Source: Endozoicomonas elysicola
GTDB taxonomy: Bacteria > Pseudomonadota > Gammaproteobacteria > Pseudomonadales > Endozoicomonadaceae
Reading direction: 5' to 3'
Assembly: GCF_000710775.1 (NCBI RefSeq)
Contig: NZ_JOJP01000001.1
Coordinates: forward strand, 2,341,729 to 2,405,728
DNA length: 64,000 nt
In this document: positions 37,929 to 46,645 of the stretch, one piece after another
How the letters are laid out: each line of letters opens with the position of its first letter
How positions within the stretch are numbered: position 1 is the stretch's first letter
The notes under the pieces: generated by a model
Seen by the model: only the letters and a program-made list of their open reading frames with translations
The model's database searches: none
What the model was told of the DNA's origin: nothing
Translations under genes and position numbers: made by a program

Positions 37929-38127
37929 GAAACCACAAAGGTACAAAGAAAAAAGGCTCTGCTTGCTCCATGGGCAGTGGAATACCAATTTAGTTTTCTA
38001 ACCCCGTTATGAGCTATGGCGAGGAGCTTCAACGCAGAATTTCTGTCCAGCTCGGTAGCGCAATAGGGATTTAGAAAATGCAATTGGTATAAGAACAGCG
38101 CAGAAGACTTTGTGCCTTTGTTGGTTT
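37929..38127. repeat. AACCACAAAG palindromic repeat, copy B, split by another element
   Basis: Arms GAAACCACAAAGGTACAAAG (37929-37948) and CTTTGTGCCTTTGTTGGTTT (38108-38127) pair as in the other copies, but they lie 160 bases apart because an ATACCA-type element (37981-38092) has landed in the loop. It lies between the convergent gsiD and dps genes. Confidence 0.7.
37981..38092. repeat. 112-bp MITE-like element, ATACCAATT family, nested in copy B
   Basis: Ends AATACCAATTTAGTTTTCTAA and, reversed, TTATACCAATTGCATTTTCTAA form a terminal inverted repeat of about 25 bases with few mismatches. The ends share ATACCA-TT...TTCTAA with the 170-bp element at 6060-6229. Non-coding. Confidence 0.7.
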
Positions 38128-38136
38128 TAAAAAAAA

Positions 38137-38619
38137 CTATTTTCTCTGAGGCAGGTGTGACTCAACCAGCCAGGTCAATTTATCAATTTCACGTGTTCTT
38201 GCCGTTAGTAAGTCGACAGAAATAGGGTCGCCATTTTCTTCCATATTGGCCATCGCCTGAAGTGCCTGGCTGGTCACAAAGGCCAGGCGTTGACCAATCA
38301 CTTCAATATGTTCATCGATTGAACTGAATGATTTTGGGTAAGTGGGCAGAGAGCTCTTCTCCGCTACTTTCTGCAATGTGCCTTCTGGTTTATGACCAAG
38401 TTGAGCGATCCGTTCAGCAATATCATCAACAGTATCCTCAATAACTTCCGCCACTTCATCGAACAGGCGGTGAACAGAAAGAAACTCCCTGCCAGCCATG
38501 GTCCAGTGAGACTCTTTGATTTGCATATTCAGGTCTATCGTACTGTAGAGGAGCTTCTGAAGTTCCTGTGCTGAGTACTGCTTAACGTTTTCAGGCAAGG
38601 TTTCGTAAGTATGGGACAT
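38137..38619 (-). CDS. dps: Dps family ferritin-like DNA-protection protein
   Basis: The 160-residue protein oxidises and stores iron as a dodecamer and protects DNA. The Dps ferroxidase signature is visible: IKESHWTMAGREFLSVHRLF, then EVIEDTVDDIAERIAQLGHK, giving the His, Asp and Glu ligands shared between subunits. The C-terminal DLLTARTREIDKLTWLVESH also fits. The start is ATG 38619 (MSHTYETLPENV) with GGAG upstream; the open frame reaches to 38772, but the extra part is signal-peptide-like by chance and lacks family match. Convergent with gsiD. Confidence 0.9.
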   Translation of the reverse strand: MSHTYETLPENVKQYSAQELQKLLYSTIDLNMQIKESHWTMAGREFLSVHRLFDEVAEVIEDTVDDIAERIAQLGHKPEGTLQKVAEKSSLPTYPKSFSSIDEHIEVIGQRLAFVTSQALQAMANMEENGDPISVDLLTARTREIDKLTWLVESHLPQRK

Positions 38620-38956
38620 CGTGTGACTCCAGTTACTACTTTTCCCCAGGGAATTCATAGACAAGGGTGTGGTTGCCAGCGGTAACCGATGTGTTTCTGT
38701 TCCATAAGGCAGTGGACAGATAGTCTGGCAAACTAATAAAAGAAAATAGGAGAGAAATATCGTTTTGTACAAAAATGCTGGTTAAGCCATGCTCAGGCAG
38801 GACTAAGTTGACATTTATTGCCTTATGTCTATCTAACCGTATTTTTTACGTCTTTTTCTTTGCTTTTGCGTTTATCGCTTTCATAACCTTATGATACTCT
38901 TGTTTTTATCTCGATTTGTTAATGAGTTCTTTCAAAAAGGGTGAAAGAGAAACTCC

Positions 38957-39559
38957 ATGATTAAAGATGTAGCGATGAGTAAACGTGTTGCTGTTTTGCT
39001 GGCAGATGGCTTTGAAGAAGCTGAGGCAGTTGCTTTTATAGATATCATGCGTCGCCTGGATATCAATGTAGATGTTCTTGCCTGTAAGGATGAGTTAAAA
39101 CTCAACAGTTACTTCAAAGTTAACATCACTGCAGACTACACCCTGAGTGAAAAATTTGAAGAGAACTACGATGCAGTGATGATGCCGGGTGGTCCAGAGG
39201 GAACCGCTAACCTCACCAGTGACAAAATGGTGATTGATTTCCTGAAGCGCCACATCGACATGGGCAAATACATCTGCCCACTCTGTTCATCAGGAGCTAA
39301 AGTGGTTGCCGCTAATGGTCTCTTTGGTAAGCACAAGTACGTTTCTGGCCCAAACCTTTATAAGAACTTTGACGATGGTGTCCATGTTGACCAGAAAGTC
39401 GTTGTTGATGGTCAGTTCATCAGTGGCAAGGGATTGGGTGTTGTCTTCGATTTTGCCTTTATTGTGGCAGAGCACCTGATCGGTCAGGGTACTGAAAAAG
39501 GTTCAGCTCGCTGGCAGGCTCAGCATATTGATTACGATGGCTGGCCTTACGCAGAATAA
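38957..39559 (+). CDS. DJ-1/PfpI family protein
   Basis: The 200-residue flavodoxin-like protein has the DJ-1/PfpI fold. VAVLLADGFEEAEAVAFIDI at about 11-30 holds the conserved Glu; VMMPGGPEGTANL and the nucleophile elbow CPLCSSGAKVVAA follow (Cys in KYICPLCSSGA). Members act as chaperones or glyoxalase/deglycase-like stress proteins; the exact activity is not readable. An alternative start is MSKRVAVLL at 38975. It is divergent from dps with a 337-base gap that must hold both promoters. Confidence 0.82.
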   Translation: MIKDVAMSKRVAVLLADGFEEAEAVAFIDIMRRLDINVDVLACKDELKLNSYFKVNITADYTLSEKFEENYDAVMMPGGPEGTANLTSDKMVIDFLKRHIDMGKYICPLCSSGAKVVAANGLFGKHKYVSGPNLYKNFDDGVHVDQKVVVDGQFISGKGLGVVFDFAFIVAEHLIGQGTEKGSARWQAQHIDYDGWPYAE

Positions 39560-39675
39560 GTTTTAGGGCCTGGTATTCCGTTCTTCCATGAAAAATACCA
39601 CCTGTTCATATAGGGCGGGTGGTATTTTGGTATTTGAGGATCCCGGTACGGGATTATCCGCTTTCCACTGCTTTA

Positions 39676-39717
39676 TTGATCTGAGTTAACAATACTGACT
39701 TATAAGTTGGTTACTAT
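39676..39717 (+). promoter_or_regulatory. Degenerate FNR-like site before hemG
   Basis: TTGATCTGAGTTAA at 39676-39689 matches FNR at 8 of 10 positions. A class II arrangement predicts a -10 box at 39712-39717, where TACTAT is found (4 of 6). hemG starts at 39755. The match is suggestive only. Confidence 0.35.
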
Positions 39718-39754
39718 CTGTTCAATGTTTTCCTGCTGAGATCCTTTTTTTGAT

Positions 39755-40360
39755 ATGTCTCATTTAGCCTTGCTGTATATGGGGTGTGAAGGGCAGACCC
39801 GAAAAATTACTGAAAGAATTGACTATTGCCTGACCCAGTCAGGTCATGACACGGTGGTCATTTCCATTGCAGAGCTGAAAGATGACTTCTCCCTTGAGTC
39901 ATTTGACGGGGTAATTTTGGGGAGCTCTATCCGCTACGGCAAGCATCACCGGGAGTGCTACCAGTTTATCGAGAAGTACAGTGATCAGCTCTCCACGATT
40001 CCCAGTTATTTCTTCTCCGTCAATCTGACAGCCAGGAAACCTGAACGACGGGATCCTCATAATAACCGTTACCTGCAGAAGTTTTTGAAGCAGATTTCAT
40101 GGACTCCCGATAGAGTTGAAGTGTTTGCAGGTGCGCTGTTGTATACCCAATACCACTGGGTTGATAAGCAAATGATCCGGCTGATCATGAAACTGACCGG
40201 TGGCCCTACCGATATCACGCAGAATACCGAGTTCACAGATTGGAGACGTGTAAAGGCTTTTGCGGAACAGTTAAATCAGGATCTTCAGAGAGTAAGCCGC
40301 CCGGTGGCGACTTATGGGAAGCAGAGTGTAGAGCATGGCTCAGCCATGAATGTCTTTTAA
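39755..40360 (+). CDS. hemG: Quinone-dependent protoporphyrinogen IX dehydrogenase HemG
   Basis: The 201-residue flavodoxin-like FMN enzyme oxidises protoporphyrinogen IX to protoporphyrin IX, passing electrons to menaquinone or ubiquinone, so haem can be made without O2. Matches to E. coli HemG: GQTRKITERI, the loop GVILGSSIRYGKHH, SVNLTARKPERRDP (the long insert loop), and YTQYHWVDKQMIRLIMKLTG. It fits functionally with the menaquinone and anaerobic ubiquinone genes in the same window. The 3' end overlaps a small frame on the other strand. Confidence 0.93.
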   Translation: MSHLALLYMGCEGQTRKITERIDYCLTQSGHDTVVISIAELKDDFSLESFDGVILGSSIRYGKHHRECYQFIEKYSDQLSTIPSYFFSVNLTARKPERRDPHNNRYLQKFLKQISWTPDRVEVFAGALLYTQYHWVDKQMIRLIMKLTGGPTDITQNTEFTDWRRVKAFAEQLNQDLQRVSRPVATYGKQSVEHGSAMNVF

Positions 40361-40453
40361 ATCCGGGGCGTTGCCTGTGAGCAGTGAAAAAAGAATACTA
40401 AAGCCATAGATCACAGGCATGATAAAGGCTGTACCCAGAATTATATAATCCAT
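40340..40453 (-). CDS. Possible small membrane protein (37 residues)
   Basis: ATG 40453 with AGGATG eight to nine bases before it opens MDYIILGTAFIMPVIYGFSI and continues LFSLLTGNAPDLKDIHG, stop at 40340. A single hydrophobic segment spans about residues 3-26, followed by a short charged tail. It overlaps the 3' end of hemG by 21 bases on the opposite strand. No family recognised; the good ribosome binding site and clean membrane profile are the only support. Confidence 0.4.
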   Translation of the reverse strand: MDYIILGTAFIMPVIYGFSILFSLLTGNAPDLKDIHG

Positions 40454-40712
40454 AATGACATCCTGTTCTTATTATATGAGTGGACGGGGAAGACTGTTTT
40501 GGAGTTGAGTGGCGCGACTATACATTTATCCCTCCAAAAAGTAGGTTACTTGAAAGTCAGTATAGTCATGATCCTGTCCTTTAGTTTTGTCTGTTCTCCC
40601 GATTTATTATTCCATTCTTATCGGGTGGATTTTCATACTATTCCATGGTTTTGGTAAAAGTCAAAATGCCGATAATATGAGGTATAGCAGGTTAACAGGG
40701 GAGAAGCTTTCA

Positions 40713-41513
40713 ATGCGCTTCGTTACAGGGTTTATTGTTCTGATGTGGTCGCTGGTGACCAGTGCTGAGGGATTACAGAGCCAGCTTACGCCAGGAGGGA
40801 TTTTTGTTGGTCAGGCTTCACCGGGCAGTAAAATTATATATAACAATCAGGAAGTGAGGGTTGCAAAAGATGGCCGCTTTGTTCTTGGTTTTGGCCGTGA
40901 TACAGAGCTTGAGCACTCTTATATTGAACAGTATGCCAGCGGTGAATTAAAAACGAATTACCTTCAGCTGAAACCTCGGGAATATAATATTCAACGACTG
41001 ACCGGTATTGCTAAAAAGTATGTTACACCGGATGAACGTTTTTTATCCCGTATTCGAAATGAAGCACAGAAGGTTCGTGAAGCAAGAGTTCCTGACACAG
41101 AGCAGGTTGATCTCTTTAATGGTTTTGGCTGGCCGGTAAAGGGCAGGATCAGTGGCGTGTATGGTAGTCAGAGAGTTTATAACGGCAAGCCGGGGCGCCC
41201 TCATTATGGTCTTGATATCGCAGTTCCAACGGGAACACCGGTCGCCGCACCTGCTGATGGCATTGTCAGGTTGGCTGACTCAGATCTGTATTACTCAGGT
41301 GGTACAATCATTCTTGATCATGGGCATGGTATTTTTTCCAGTTTCCTTCATTTGAGCAAGGTGGCGGTAAAAGATGGCGCTACGATTAAGCGGGGGCAAG
41401 TCATTGGTGAAGTCGGTGCCACCGGCAGAGTCACTGGTGCGCACCTTGACTGGCGTTATAACTGGTTTGATCAGCGGTTGGATCCTGCGCTATTGACTCT
41501 GGGGGAGCAATAA
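40713..41513 (+). CDS. M23 family metallopeptidase (LytM-type), secreted
   Basis: 266 residues. The start ATG 40713 has AGGGGAG upstream and gives a signal peptide (MRFVTGFIVLMWSLVTSAEG); the frame is open further up without such support. After an N-terminal beta domain (about 25-90) and a helical linker comes the peptidase domain: RPHYGLDIAVPTGTPVAAPA (zinc ligands His and Asp), GHGIFSSFLHLSKV and TGAHLDWRYN (His-x-x... second motif). LytM peptidases cleave peptidoglycan cross-links or regulate amidases. All expected zinc ligands appear present, so it is likely active. Confidence 0.88.
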   Translation: MRFVTGFIVLMWSLVTSAEGLQSQLTPGGIFVGQASPGSKIIYNNQEVRVAKDGRFVLGFGRDTELEHSYIEQYASGELKTNYLQLKPREYNIQRLTGIAKKYVTPDERFLSRIRNEAQKVREARVPDTEQVDLFNGFGWPVKGRISGVYGSQRVYNGKPGRPHYGLDIAVPTGTPVAAPADGIVRLADSDLYYSGGTIILDHGHGIFSSFLHLSKVAVKDGATIKRGQVIGEVGATGRVTGAHLDWRYNWFDQRLDPALLTLGEQ

Positions 41514-41582
41514 ATATTCTTGATGTTCTTTGCTGGGAAAAAAACGGATTCTGTTATGATCTCTGTCAGGGAGGACAGTATC

Positions 41583-42227
41583 ATGACATTCTTTCGCAAA
41601 GACCCCGATAAACAGCAGCTTCCATCTGTCGACAAAGCCTTGCCAGGCCGCTCGGAGGGCATGCCAGTTCCTGCGATGCATTTTGTTAACGGGCATCCAC
41701 TGAAGCCTCCTTTTCCAGATCCTTTGCAGACTATCTATTTTGGTCTGGGCTGTTTCTGGGGGGCAGAGCGATTGTTCTGGCAACTGCCAGGGGTTTATAC
41801 AACGGCTGTTGGTTACGCTGGGGGATATACTCCTAACCCAACGTATGAAGAAGTATGCTCTGGAGAGACCGGACATACAGAGATCGTGATGGTGGTTTAT
41901 GATCCTCAGGCAGTATCGGTTCATGAATTATTGAAGCTGTTCTGGGAGTCTCATGACCCAACCCAGGGGATGAGACAGGGCAACGATGTGGGTACCCAGT
42001 ATCGCTCGGCTATTTATACAACCACCGAAGAACAGGCTGAGCAGGTACATAATTCCAAAGAAAGTTTTTCAAGTTCTCTGAAGCAGAAGGGCTACTCAGA
42101 CATTACAACAGAGGTCTGTGATGCTCCTGCTTTTTATTACGCAGAAGAGTATCATCAGCAGTATCTGGCTAAAAACCCCGGAGGTTACTGTGGCTTGAAA
42201 GGTACGGGAGTCTGTCTGGGAGGATGA
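41583..42227 (+). CDS. msrA: Peptide methionine sulfoxide reductase MsrA
   Basis: The 214-residue enzyme reduces methionine-S-sulfoxide in proteins and free form. The catalytic Cys lies in [39 protein letters not shown] and [20 protein letters not shown] follow. Resolving cysteines sit in the C-terminal [24 protein letters not shown] lies before ATG 41583, and the N-terminus aligns with E. coli MsrA, so the longer frame is not used. Confidence 0.95.
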   Translation: MTFFRKDPDKQQLPSVDKALPGRSEGMPVPAMHFVNGHPLKPPFPDPLQTIYFGLGCFWGAERLFWQLPGVYTTAVGYAGGYTPNPTYEEVCSGETGHTEIVMVVYDPQAVSVHELLKLFWESHDPTQGMRQGNDVGTQYRSAIYTTTEEQAEQVHNSKESFSSSLKQKGYSDITTEVCDAPAFYYAEEYHQQYLAKNPGGYCGLKGTGVCLGG

Positions 42228-42232
42228 TGAAT

Positions 42233-42322
42233 ATACCCTTCGCCTTTGAAGTTGCTAGGTTATAGGCTGCGCCTACTCCCTTGTCGCTACATGGCAATTC
42301 CAAATACGTTGAGGGATAAATG
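42233..42322. repeat. Possible degraded inverted-repeat element
   Basis: TATACCCTTCGCCTTTGAAGTTGC at the left resembles the reverse of GGCAATTCCAAATACGTTGAGGG at the right, with several mismatches. The middle (GGCTGCGCCTACTCCCTTGTCGCTAC) has the look of an interspersed intergenic repeat. No second copy lies in the window. Confidence 0.35.
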
Positions 42323-42330
42323 CTCACCGC

Positions 42331-42368
42331 AAAAAAACGGGCAACTTAGAGAAAGATTAAGTTGCCCG
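42331..42368 (-). terminator. Rho-independent terminator (leftward)
   Basis: CGGGCAACTTA (42338-42348) and TAAGTTGCCCG (42358-42368) form a perfect 11-base stem. On the minus strand it is followed by seven T. It ends the leftward mnmC transcript, though 250 bases after its stop codon. Confidence 0.85.
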
Positions 42369-42620
42369 GACGCAGTTTGCTGAATGGATTGAAACAGGAG
42401 CTTCATGAGCAGGCAACAGTGTGTTGCCTAAGTCATGGTTAATAAGATAGACAGCTGTTGCTAATTCATCCTTGCGTATTGCTACCTGTTTTGCTGCGAT
42501 ATTTACTTAGAGGTCGGGCTTGTCACTGACTAAGTCTGGTTTCTCTCCCTGCGGCCGGATGGATCCGACAGGCTTCTGGCGTCGCTTTCAGGTCTATTGC
42601 TCTCCTCCCCTGAGAGGTAT
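42369..42620. other. 3' untranslated stretch behind mnmC
   Basis: About 250 bases with no recognised gene or repeat, lying between the mnmC stop and the leftward terminator. Confidence 0.35.
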
Positions 42621-44723
42621 CTAAACCTTGTTCCGAATCAGATCTCGGATCAGAAAACGGGAAGGGTGAAGTGCCTCCAGAAGTTTTGTACTCATTGATG
42701 GGCTCTGTTCGTTATCAAGTGCTTCTGTCTCCATACCTGTGATCATGGTTGCCAGAGTTTCCCCGGCTATCGGGCAGGAAATCATACCTCTGGAGCCATG
42801 GCCTGCCGTAATATAAAGTCCATCCAGATAGTCAGGTGTTTCGGTGATCAGTAGCTTGCTGTTCTTACGCAGAGGCGCGTATATCTCCAGAAAACGATCA
42901 GTGTTTACAACGGGGCCGACTACAGGAAGGTAATCTGGTGTCGTACACCGGAAACCAGTTCTGCCACCAGTGACGGTTGCCTCACTGCCCCCCAGAGACT
43001 GATACATTGCGGGAAAGTGTTCCGCTTGCATTGCCAGATTTTCTTTGTGGTCTGCTTCACGAACTTCTGTGCTGTTATCTTTAAAGTGGAAGGTTGCTCC
43101 CATGGTGTGTGCATCATCAATAGCGGGTGCAATATAACCTTCGCCACAAACACAGCTCGCCAGTTGCTGACTTTCAGTGGTTGCTTTTACTTGAGTGATC
43201 TGGCCGCGGATTGCTTTAAGAGGCAGGTAATCCAGTAATGGCAGTTGATGGCTGGCGGTTCCCTGGGCAATGACCACTGTTTTGCATTTGAGCGCTTCGT
43301 CTCTGGTGTTAATGATCCAGCCCTGCTCAGAAGCTTCGAGCCCTGTAACGACGGTATTGGTCACGACCTTGATGTTCGGATGGTTGGCCAATGCACGACA
43401 AAAGGCGGGCGGGTTAACCCAGCCGGCTTCTGGGAAGTAGAGTCCGGGAGAATTGACAGTGAGCCCTGCTATTTCCGACAGCTGCTGATCGTCAAGGTAT
43501 TTCAATAACGTGTCAGGGTGCTGTGTATCCAGAGCCTGGTATCGCCGATTGGTTTTCTCATCAATTGCTAGCTGAATGACGCCGCACTGTTGCCATAAAA
43601 AAGAGGACCACTCTTGAACCTCCAGTGTTTTCAGCAGGCTGAGGGTGTAATGGTATCCTTTAACGATAAACTGGCTTAGAGGCGTATTATCTGCAGAGAG
43701 TTTGGCATAGAGCACGCCTTGAGGATTTCCGGATGCCTCTCTGGCCAGGCTGTCGTGTTGCTCCAGTATGGTAACCTGCCAGCCACGTTTGGCTAGGGAC
43801 CGGGCTGTGCTGCAGCCAGCGAGGCCGCCACCAATGATAATGGCATTCTTATCGGGGTTCTGATGTCGAGCTGGAGCAAACCAGGGTTTGGTTGCTGTGG
43901 GTAAGCCGGAAGAAGGAATAAGCTGACCTGAAATCATATCTCTTTTCTTGCCAAAGCCGGGTTGTCTGGTTACGGAGAATCCAGCGTTGGTAAGACCGTC
44001 GCGGACCAGTCTTGCTGCTGTAAACGTTGCATAGGTTGTCTGCTCATGACTTTTTGCCTTCAGGGTTTGAAATAGGCCCGGCTGCCACATATCCGGGTTT
44101 TTTGCTGGGGAAAAACCGTCCAGAAACCACGCGTCGACCTTTTTATTGATGCGGGGAAGCGTGTCGAGCACGTCACCAATCAGCACGCTTAAATGAATGC
44201 TTTTGTTTGATGCACTGTCAAAGAATTGCAAGTTGATGTTTTCTGGGTCTAGCTTATACGCACTGACCATTTCATGGGTCAAATGGGATAATTCCTCAAA
44301 TGCCCCAAGCGCCTTATGCATGTCATCCGGTTTCAGTGGGTATTTTTCGGTGCTGATAAAGTTCAGAGAACAATCATTTGGGGCATTCTCTAAAAATAAC
44401 TGCCAGGCACACAGAAAATTCAGACCAGTTCCAAAGCCGGTTTCTCCGATGGTGAAGGTGGCTCCGGGCGTTAATGTCTGAAAGCGTCCAGTCAGCTGGT
44501 TCTGCTCCAGAAAGACATGGTGCGACTCGGCAACACCTGAAACTCTGGAAAAATAGAAATCATCGAACTGGGTGGAAATGGGCAGGTCATTTTCCCAATG
44601 GATGGCGGCGGTGCTGAGCTGACTCTTGTTATGAGAGGGTGATTGACGATCGGGCACGGTTGTCTGTTTCAAGGCTGAAAAGCTGCAAGCATAGTGAGTG
44701 CGGGCTATTGGGTAAAGCGTCAT
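42621..44723 (-). CDS. mnmC: Bifunctional tRNA mnm5s2U biosynthesis protein MnmC
   Basis: The 700-residue fusion performs the last two steps of mnm5s2U34 formation in tRNA. The N-terminal methyltransferase half shows AIHWENDLPISTQFDDFYFS, FTIGETGFGTGLNFLCAW (SAM site, about 90-107) and DAWFLDGFSPAKNPDMW. The C-terminal FAD oxidase half shows IIGGGLAGCSTARSLAKRGW (about 298-317) and the C-terminal AGHGSRGMISCPIAGE. Full-length; E. coli MnmC is 668 residues, and the extra ones are at the N-terminus, where a later start is possible. Divergent from dusC. Confidence 0.94.
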   Translation of the reverse strand: MTLYPIARTHYACSFSALKQTTVPDRQSPSHNKSQLSTAAIHWENDLPISTQFDDFYFSRVSGVAESHHVFLEQNQLTGRFQTLTPGATFTIGETGFGTGLNFLCAWQLFLENAPNDCSLNFISTEKYPLKPDDMHKALGAFEELSHLTHEMVSAYKLDPENINLQFFDSASNKSIHLSVLIGDVLDTLPRINKKVDAWFLDGFSPAKNPDMWQPGLFQTLKAKSHEQTTYATFTAARLVRDGLTNAGFSVTRQPGFGKKRDMISGQLIPSSGLPTATKPWFAPARHQNPDKNAIIIGGGLAGCSTARSLAKRGWQVTILEQHDSLAREASGNPQGVLYAKLSADNTPLSQFIVKGYHYTLSLLKTLEVQEWSSFLWQQCGVIQLAIDEKTNRRYQALDTQHPDTLLKYLDDQQLSEIAGLTVNSPGLYFPEAGWVNPPAFCRALANHPNIKVVTNTVVTGLEASEQGWIINTRDEALKCKTVVIAQGTASHQLPLLDYLPLKAIRGQITQVKATTESQQLASCVCGEGYIAPAIDDAHTMGATFHFKDNSTEVREADHKENLAMQAEHFPAMYQSLGGSEATVTGGRTGFRCTTPDYLPVVGPVVNTDRFLEIYAPLRKNSKLLITETPDYLDGLYITAGHGSRGMISCPIAGETLATMITGMETEALDNEQSPSMSTKLLEALHPSRFLIRDLIRNKV

Positions 44724-44824
44724 TCTCTTTCAACAGAAGAAGGGCCTGATTGGGAGTGCTCCTTATTTTGATATCGGGTTCACTGACGGTAGAATCTGCT
44801 CCTTTACCATTCAAGAGGCATGCC

Positions 44825-45769
44825 ATGCGGCTGATACTGGCGCCGATGGAAGGCGTTATGGATCATGATATGCGTGATCTGCTGACCGGCATCAATACCT
44901 TTGATCTCTGTGTTACCGAGTTTGTGAGGGTGACCGAAACCCTGTTACCAAACCGGGTGTTTTATCGTACCTGTCCGGAACTGCTGCAGGGCGCCAGAAC
45001 TTCCAATGGGACACCCGTTCGTCTTCAACTGCTTGGCAGTAGCCCCGAGTATATGGCGTTAAATGCGGCCCGGGCGGTTAAGTTAGGTTCACCGGGGGTG
45101 GACATCAATTTTGGCTGTCCGGCGAAAGGGGTGAATAAGAACCGTGGTGGTGCGGTGTTGCTGCGTGATCCGGATGAACTCTTTAGCATTGTAAAGGCTG
45201 TGCGTGATGCCGTGCCTGATGAGTTTCCAGTGACCGCCAAAATCCGCCTTGGCTATGAAGATAAGTCTTTATTTCTGGAAAATGCCAGGGCAATCGAGCA
45301 GGCCGGAGCTTCAGAGCTGGCTGTCCATGCCCGTACCAAGGTTGAAGGCTATCGTCCGCCCGCGTATTGGGAGTACATCGGTAAAATTCGTGAGAACCTG
45401 ATGATACCGGTGATTGCCAATGGTGAAATCTGGAATCATGACGATGCCATGCGCTGCCAGAGTGTTTCTGGTTGTACTGATTTAATGGTAGGGCGCCCCT
45501 CACTGGTGACACCGAATATTACGGCTATGATTCGTGAGGCTGTTGGTCCGATGAGCTGGCCATCGGTATTGCAGTTGATTTTGCAGTTAAGTGACCGGGA
45601 TCGCAAAAATGGGAAATGGCAATACCATCCTTCGCGATTGAAGCAGTGGCTTAATTATCTGCGGAAAGCCTACCCACAGGCGCAGAGTTTATTTGAGCGC
45701 ATCCGGGCTCTCAAAGATGCCGATGTCATTCTTGAAATCATCTATTCAGATCTGGCAAGGGCGGCTTAG
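44825..45769 (+). CDS. dusC: tRNA-dihydrouridine(16) synthase DusC
   Basis: The 314-residue FMN enzyme reduces U16 in tRNA. The start is ATG 44825 (MRLILAPMEGVMDHDMRDLL), matching E. coli DusC MRVLLAPMEGV. The catalytic Cys is in NFGCPAKGVNKNRGGA; VHARTKVEGYRPPAYWEYIG and VIANGEIWNHDDA, DLMVGRPSL are further signatures, and LKQWLNYLRKAY is the DusC-type C-terminal helix domain. The open frame upstream of 44825 has no support. Confidence 0.93.
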   Translation: MRLILAPMEGVMDHDMRDLLTGINTFDLCVTEFVRVTETLLPNRVFYRTCPELLQGARTSNGTPVRLQLLGSSPEYMALNAARAVKLGSPGVDINFGCPAKGVNKNRGGAVLLRDPDELFSIVKAVRDAVPDEFPVTAKIRLGYEDKSLFLENARAIEQAGASELAVHARTKVEGYRPPAYWEYIGKIRENLMIPVIANGEIWNHDDAMRCQSVSGCTDLMVGRPSLVTPNITAMIREAVGPMSWPSVLQLILQLSDRDRKNGKWQYHPSRLKQWLNYLRKAYPQAQSLFERIRALKDADVILEIIYSDLARAA

Positions 45770-45803
45770 TTAAGGGCTTTTCCTGGGCCGCGTGTATGCT
45801 TTT

Positions 45804-45870
45804 GGAACCACAGAGAGCAAAAAGGAAAAGAAAAGTGCTTCTTCGTGTTCTTTGTGATCTCTGTGGTTCA
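45804..45870. repeat. AACCACAAAG palindromic repeat, copy C
   Basis: Arms GGAACCACAGAGA and TCTCTGTGGTTC, with a second pairing part (GCAAAAAGGAAAAG against the CTTCGTGTTCTTTG region). It follows dusC. Its right flank (TTCAATCTTTAA...AAATGCT) is also found beside copy E. Confidence 0.7.
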
Positions 45871-46340
45871 ATCTTTAAGGAAGTAAATGCTAACTGTTAT
45901 ACCTTGTGAGAGGTAGTTGACGTTTATTTTATCCATCTTTCACGTTTTTTTTGTTTAGCTTTCGCTCACTTGTATCAAAGGGGGGGAATGGCTTGGTTTG
46001 CTCACCAACGAGTAGTGATCTGGTTCAGTGAAACACTGGCCGGTTTTCATTGATTTGCGTCGGTGTATTTTTTTTCGGGTTGGGGCAATCTTGCTGACAG
46101 TACAATGCTGTCCGAGGCCTCTGGTCCAGTTCACATAGTCTGGATGACTGATTGCTTATTACTCAGTGTTCAGTAGAATAATCGCGCGGCCACGGGAAGG
46201 CATAAGACAGTCATGAGCTAAGAAAGAAAAAAGCCATGAGCCTGTTCATGGAAATAATAATCAAGAATGGTCCCGGTAAGAACATCTGCAAGTGAAGACT
46301 TACCGGACCTTCAAGCCTGTACCAACAAAGGACTTACTTG
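45871..46340 (+). other. Long leader and promoter region of oadGAB
   Basis: About 470 bases without a recognised gene. A possible sigma-70 promoter is TTGCTT (46152-46157) and TAGAAT (46174-46179) with a 16-base spacer; the -35 is poor. No full FNR box was found. The rest is featureless. Confidence 0.3.
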
Positions 46341-46625
46341 ATGACTCCATCGGACCTTATCTCAGAAGGTTCCAGCCTGATGCTCTTTGGAATGGGCTTT
46401 GTTTTCCTGTTTCTGACGCTCTTGGTGCTGGTAACCAGCCTGATGTCAAAAATTATCGATCGGTATTTTCAGGAGCCGGTACCGTCGGGTGCACCCGCTC
46501 CCAATCGCACATCAATCAATAACCAGCCTGTGTCATCCAATGATCAGGGTGAGCTGGTTGCTGCCATCAGTGCAGCCATTCAGATGCACAGAACAAAAAA
46601 AGCTCAAGCAGAAAAACGCCAATAA
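46341..46625 (+). CDS. oadG: Oxaloacetate decarboxylase Na+ pump, gamma subunit OadG
   Basis: The 94-residue protein has one N-terminal membrane helix (LMLFGMGFVFLFLTLLVLVT, about 14-33) and a hydrophilic tail. It assembles the alpha and beta subunits and binds Zn2+ through its C-terminus. ATG 46341 has AAAGGA seven bases before it. It is the first gene of oadG-oadA-oadB, the usual order. Confidence 0.9.
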   Translation: MTPSDLISEGSSLMLFGMGFVFLFLTLLVLVTSLMSKIIDRYFQEPVPSGAPAPNRTSINNQPVSSNDQGELVAAISAAIQMHRTKKAQAEKRQ

Positions 46626-46645
46626 CCGGGGGATAAATAAGGGTT

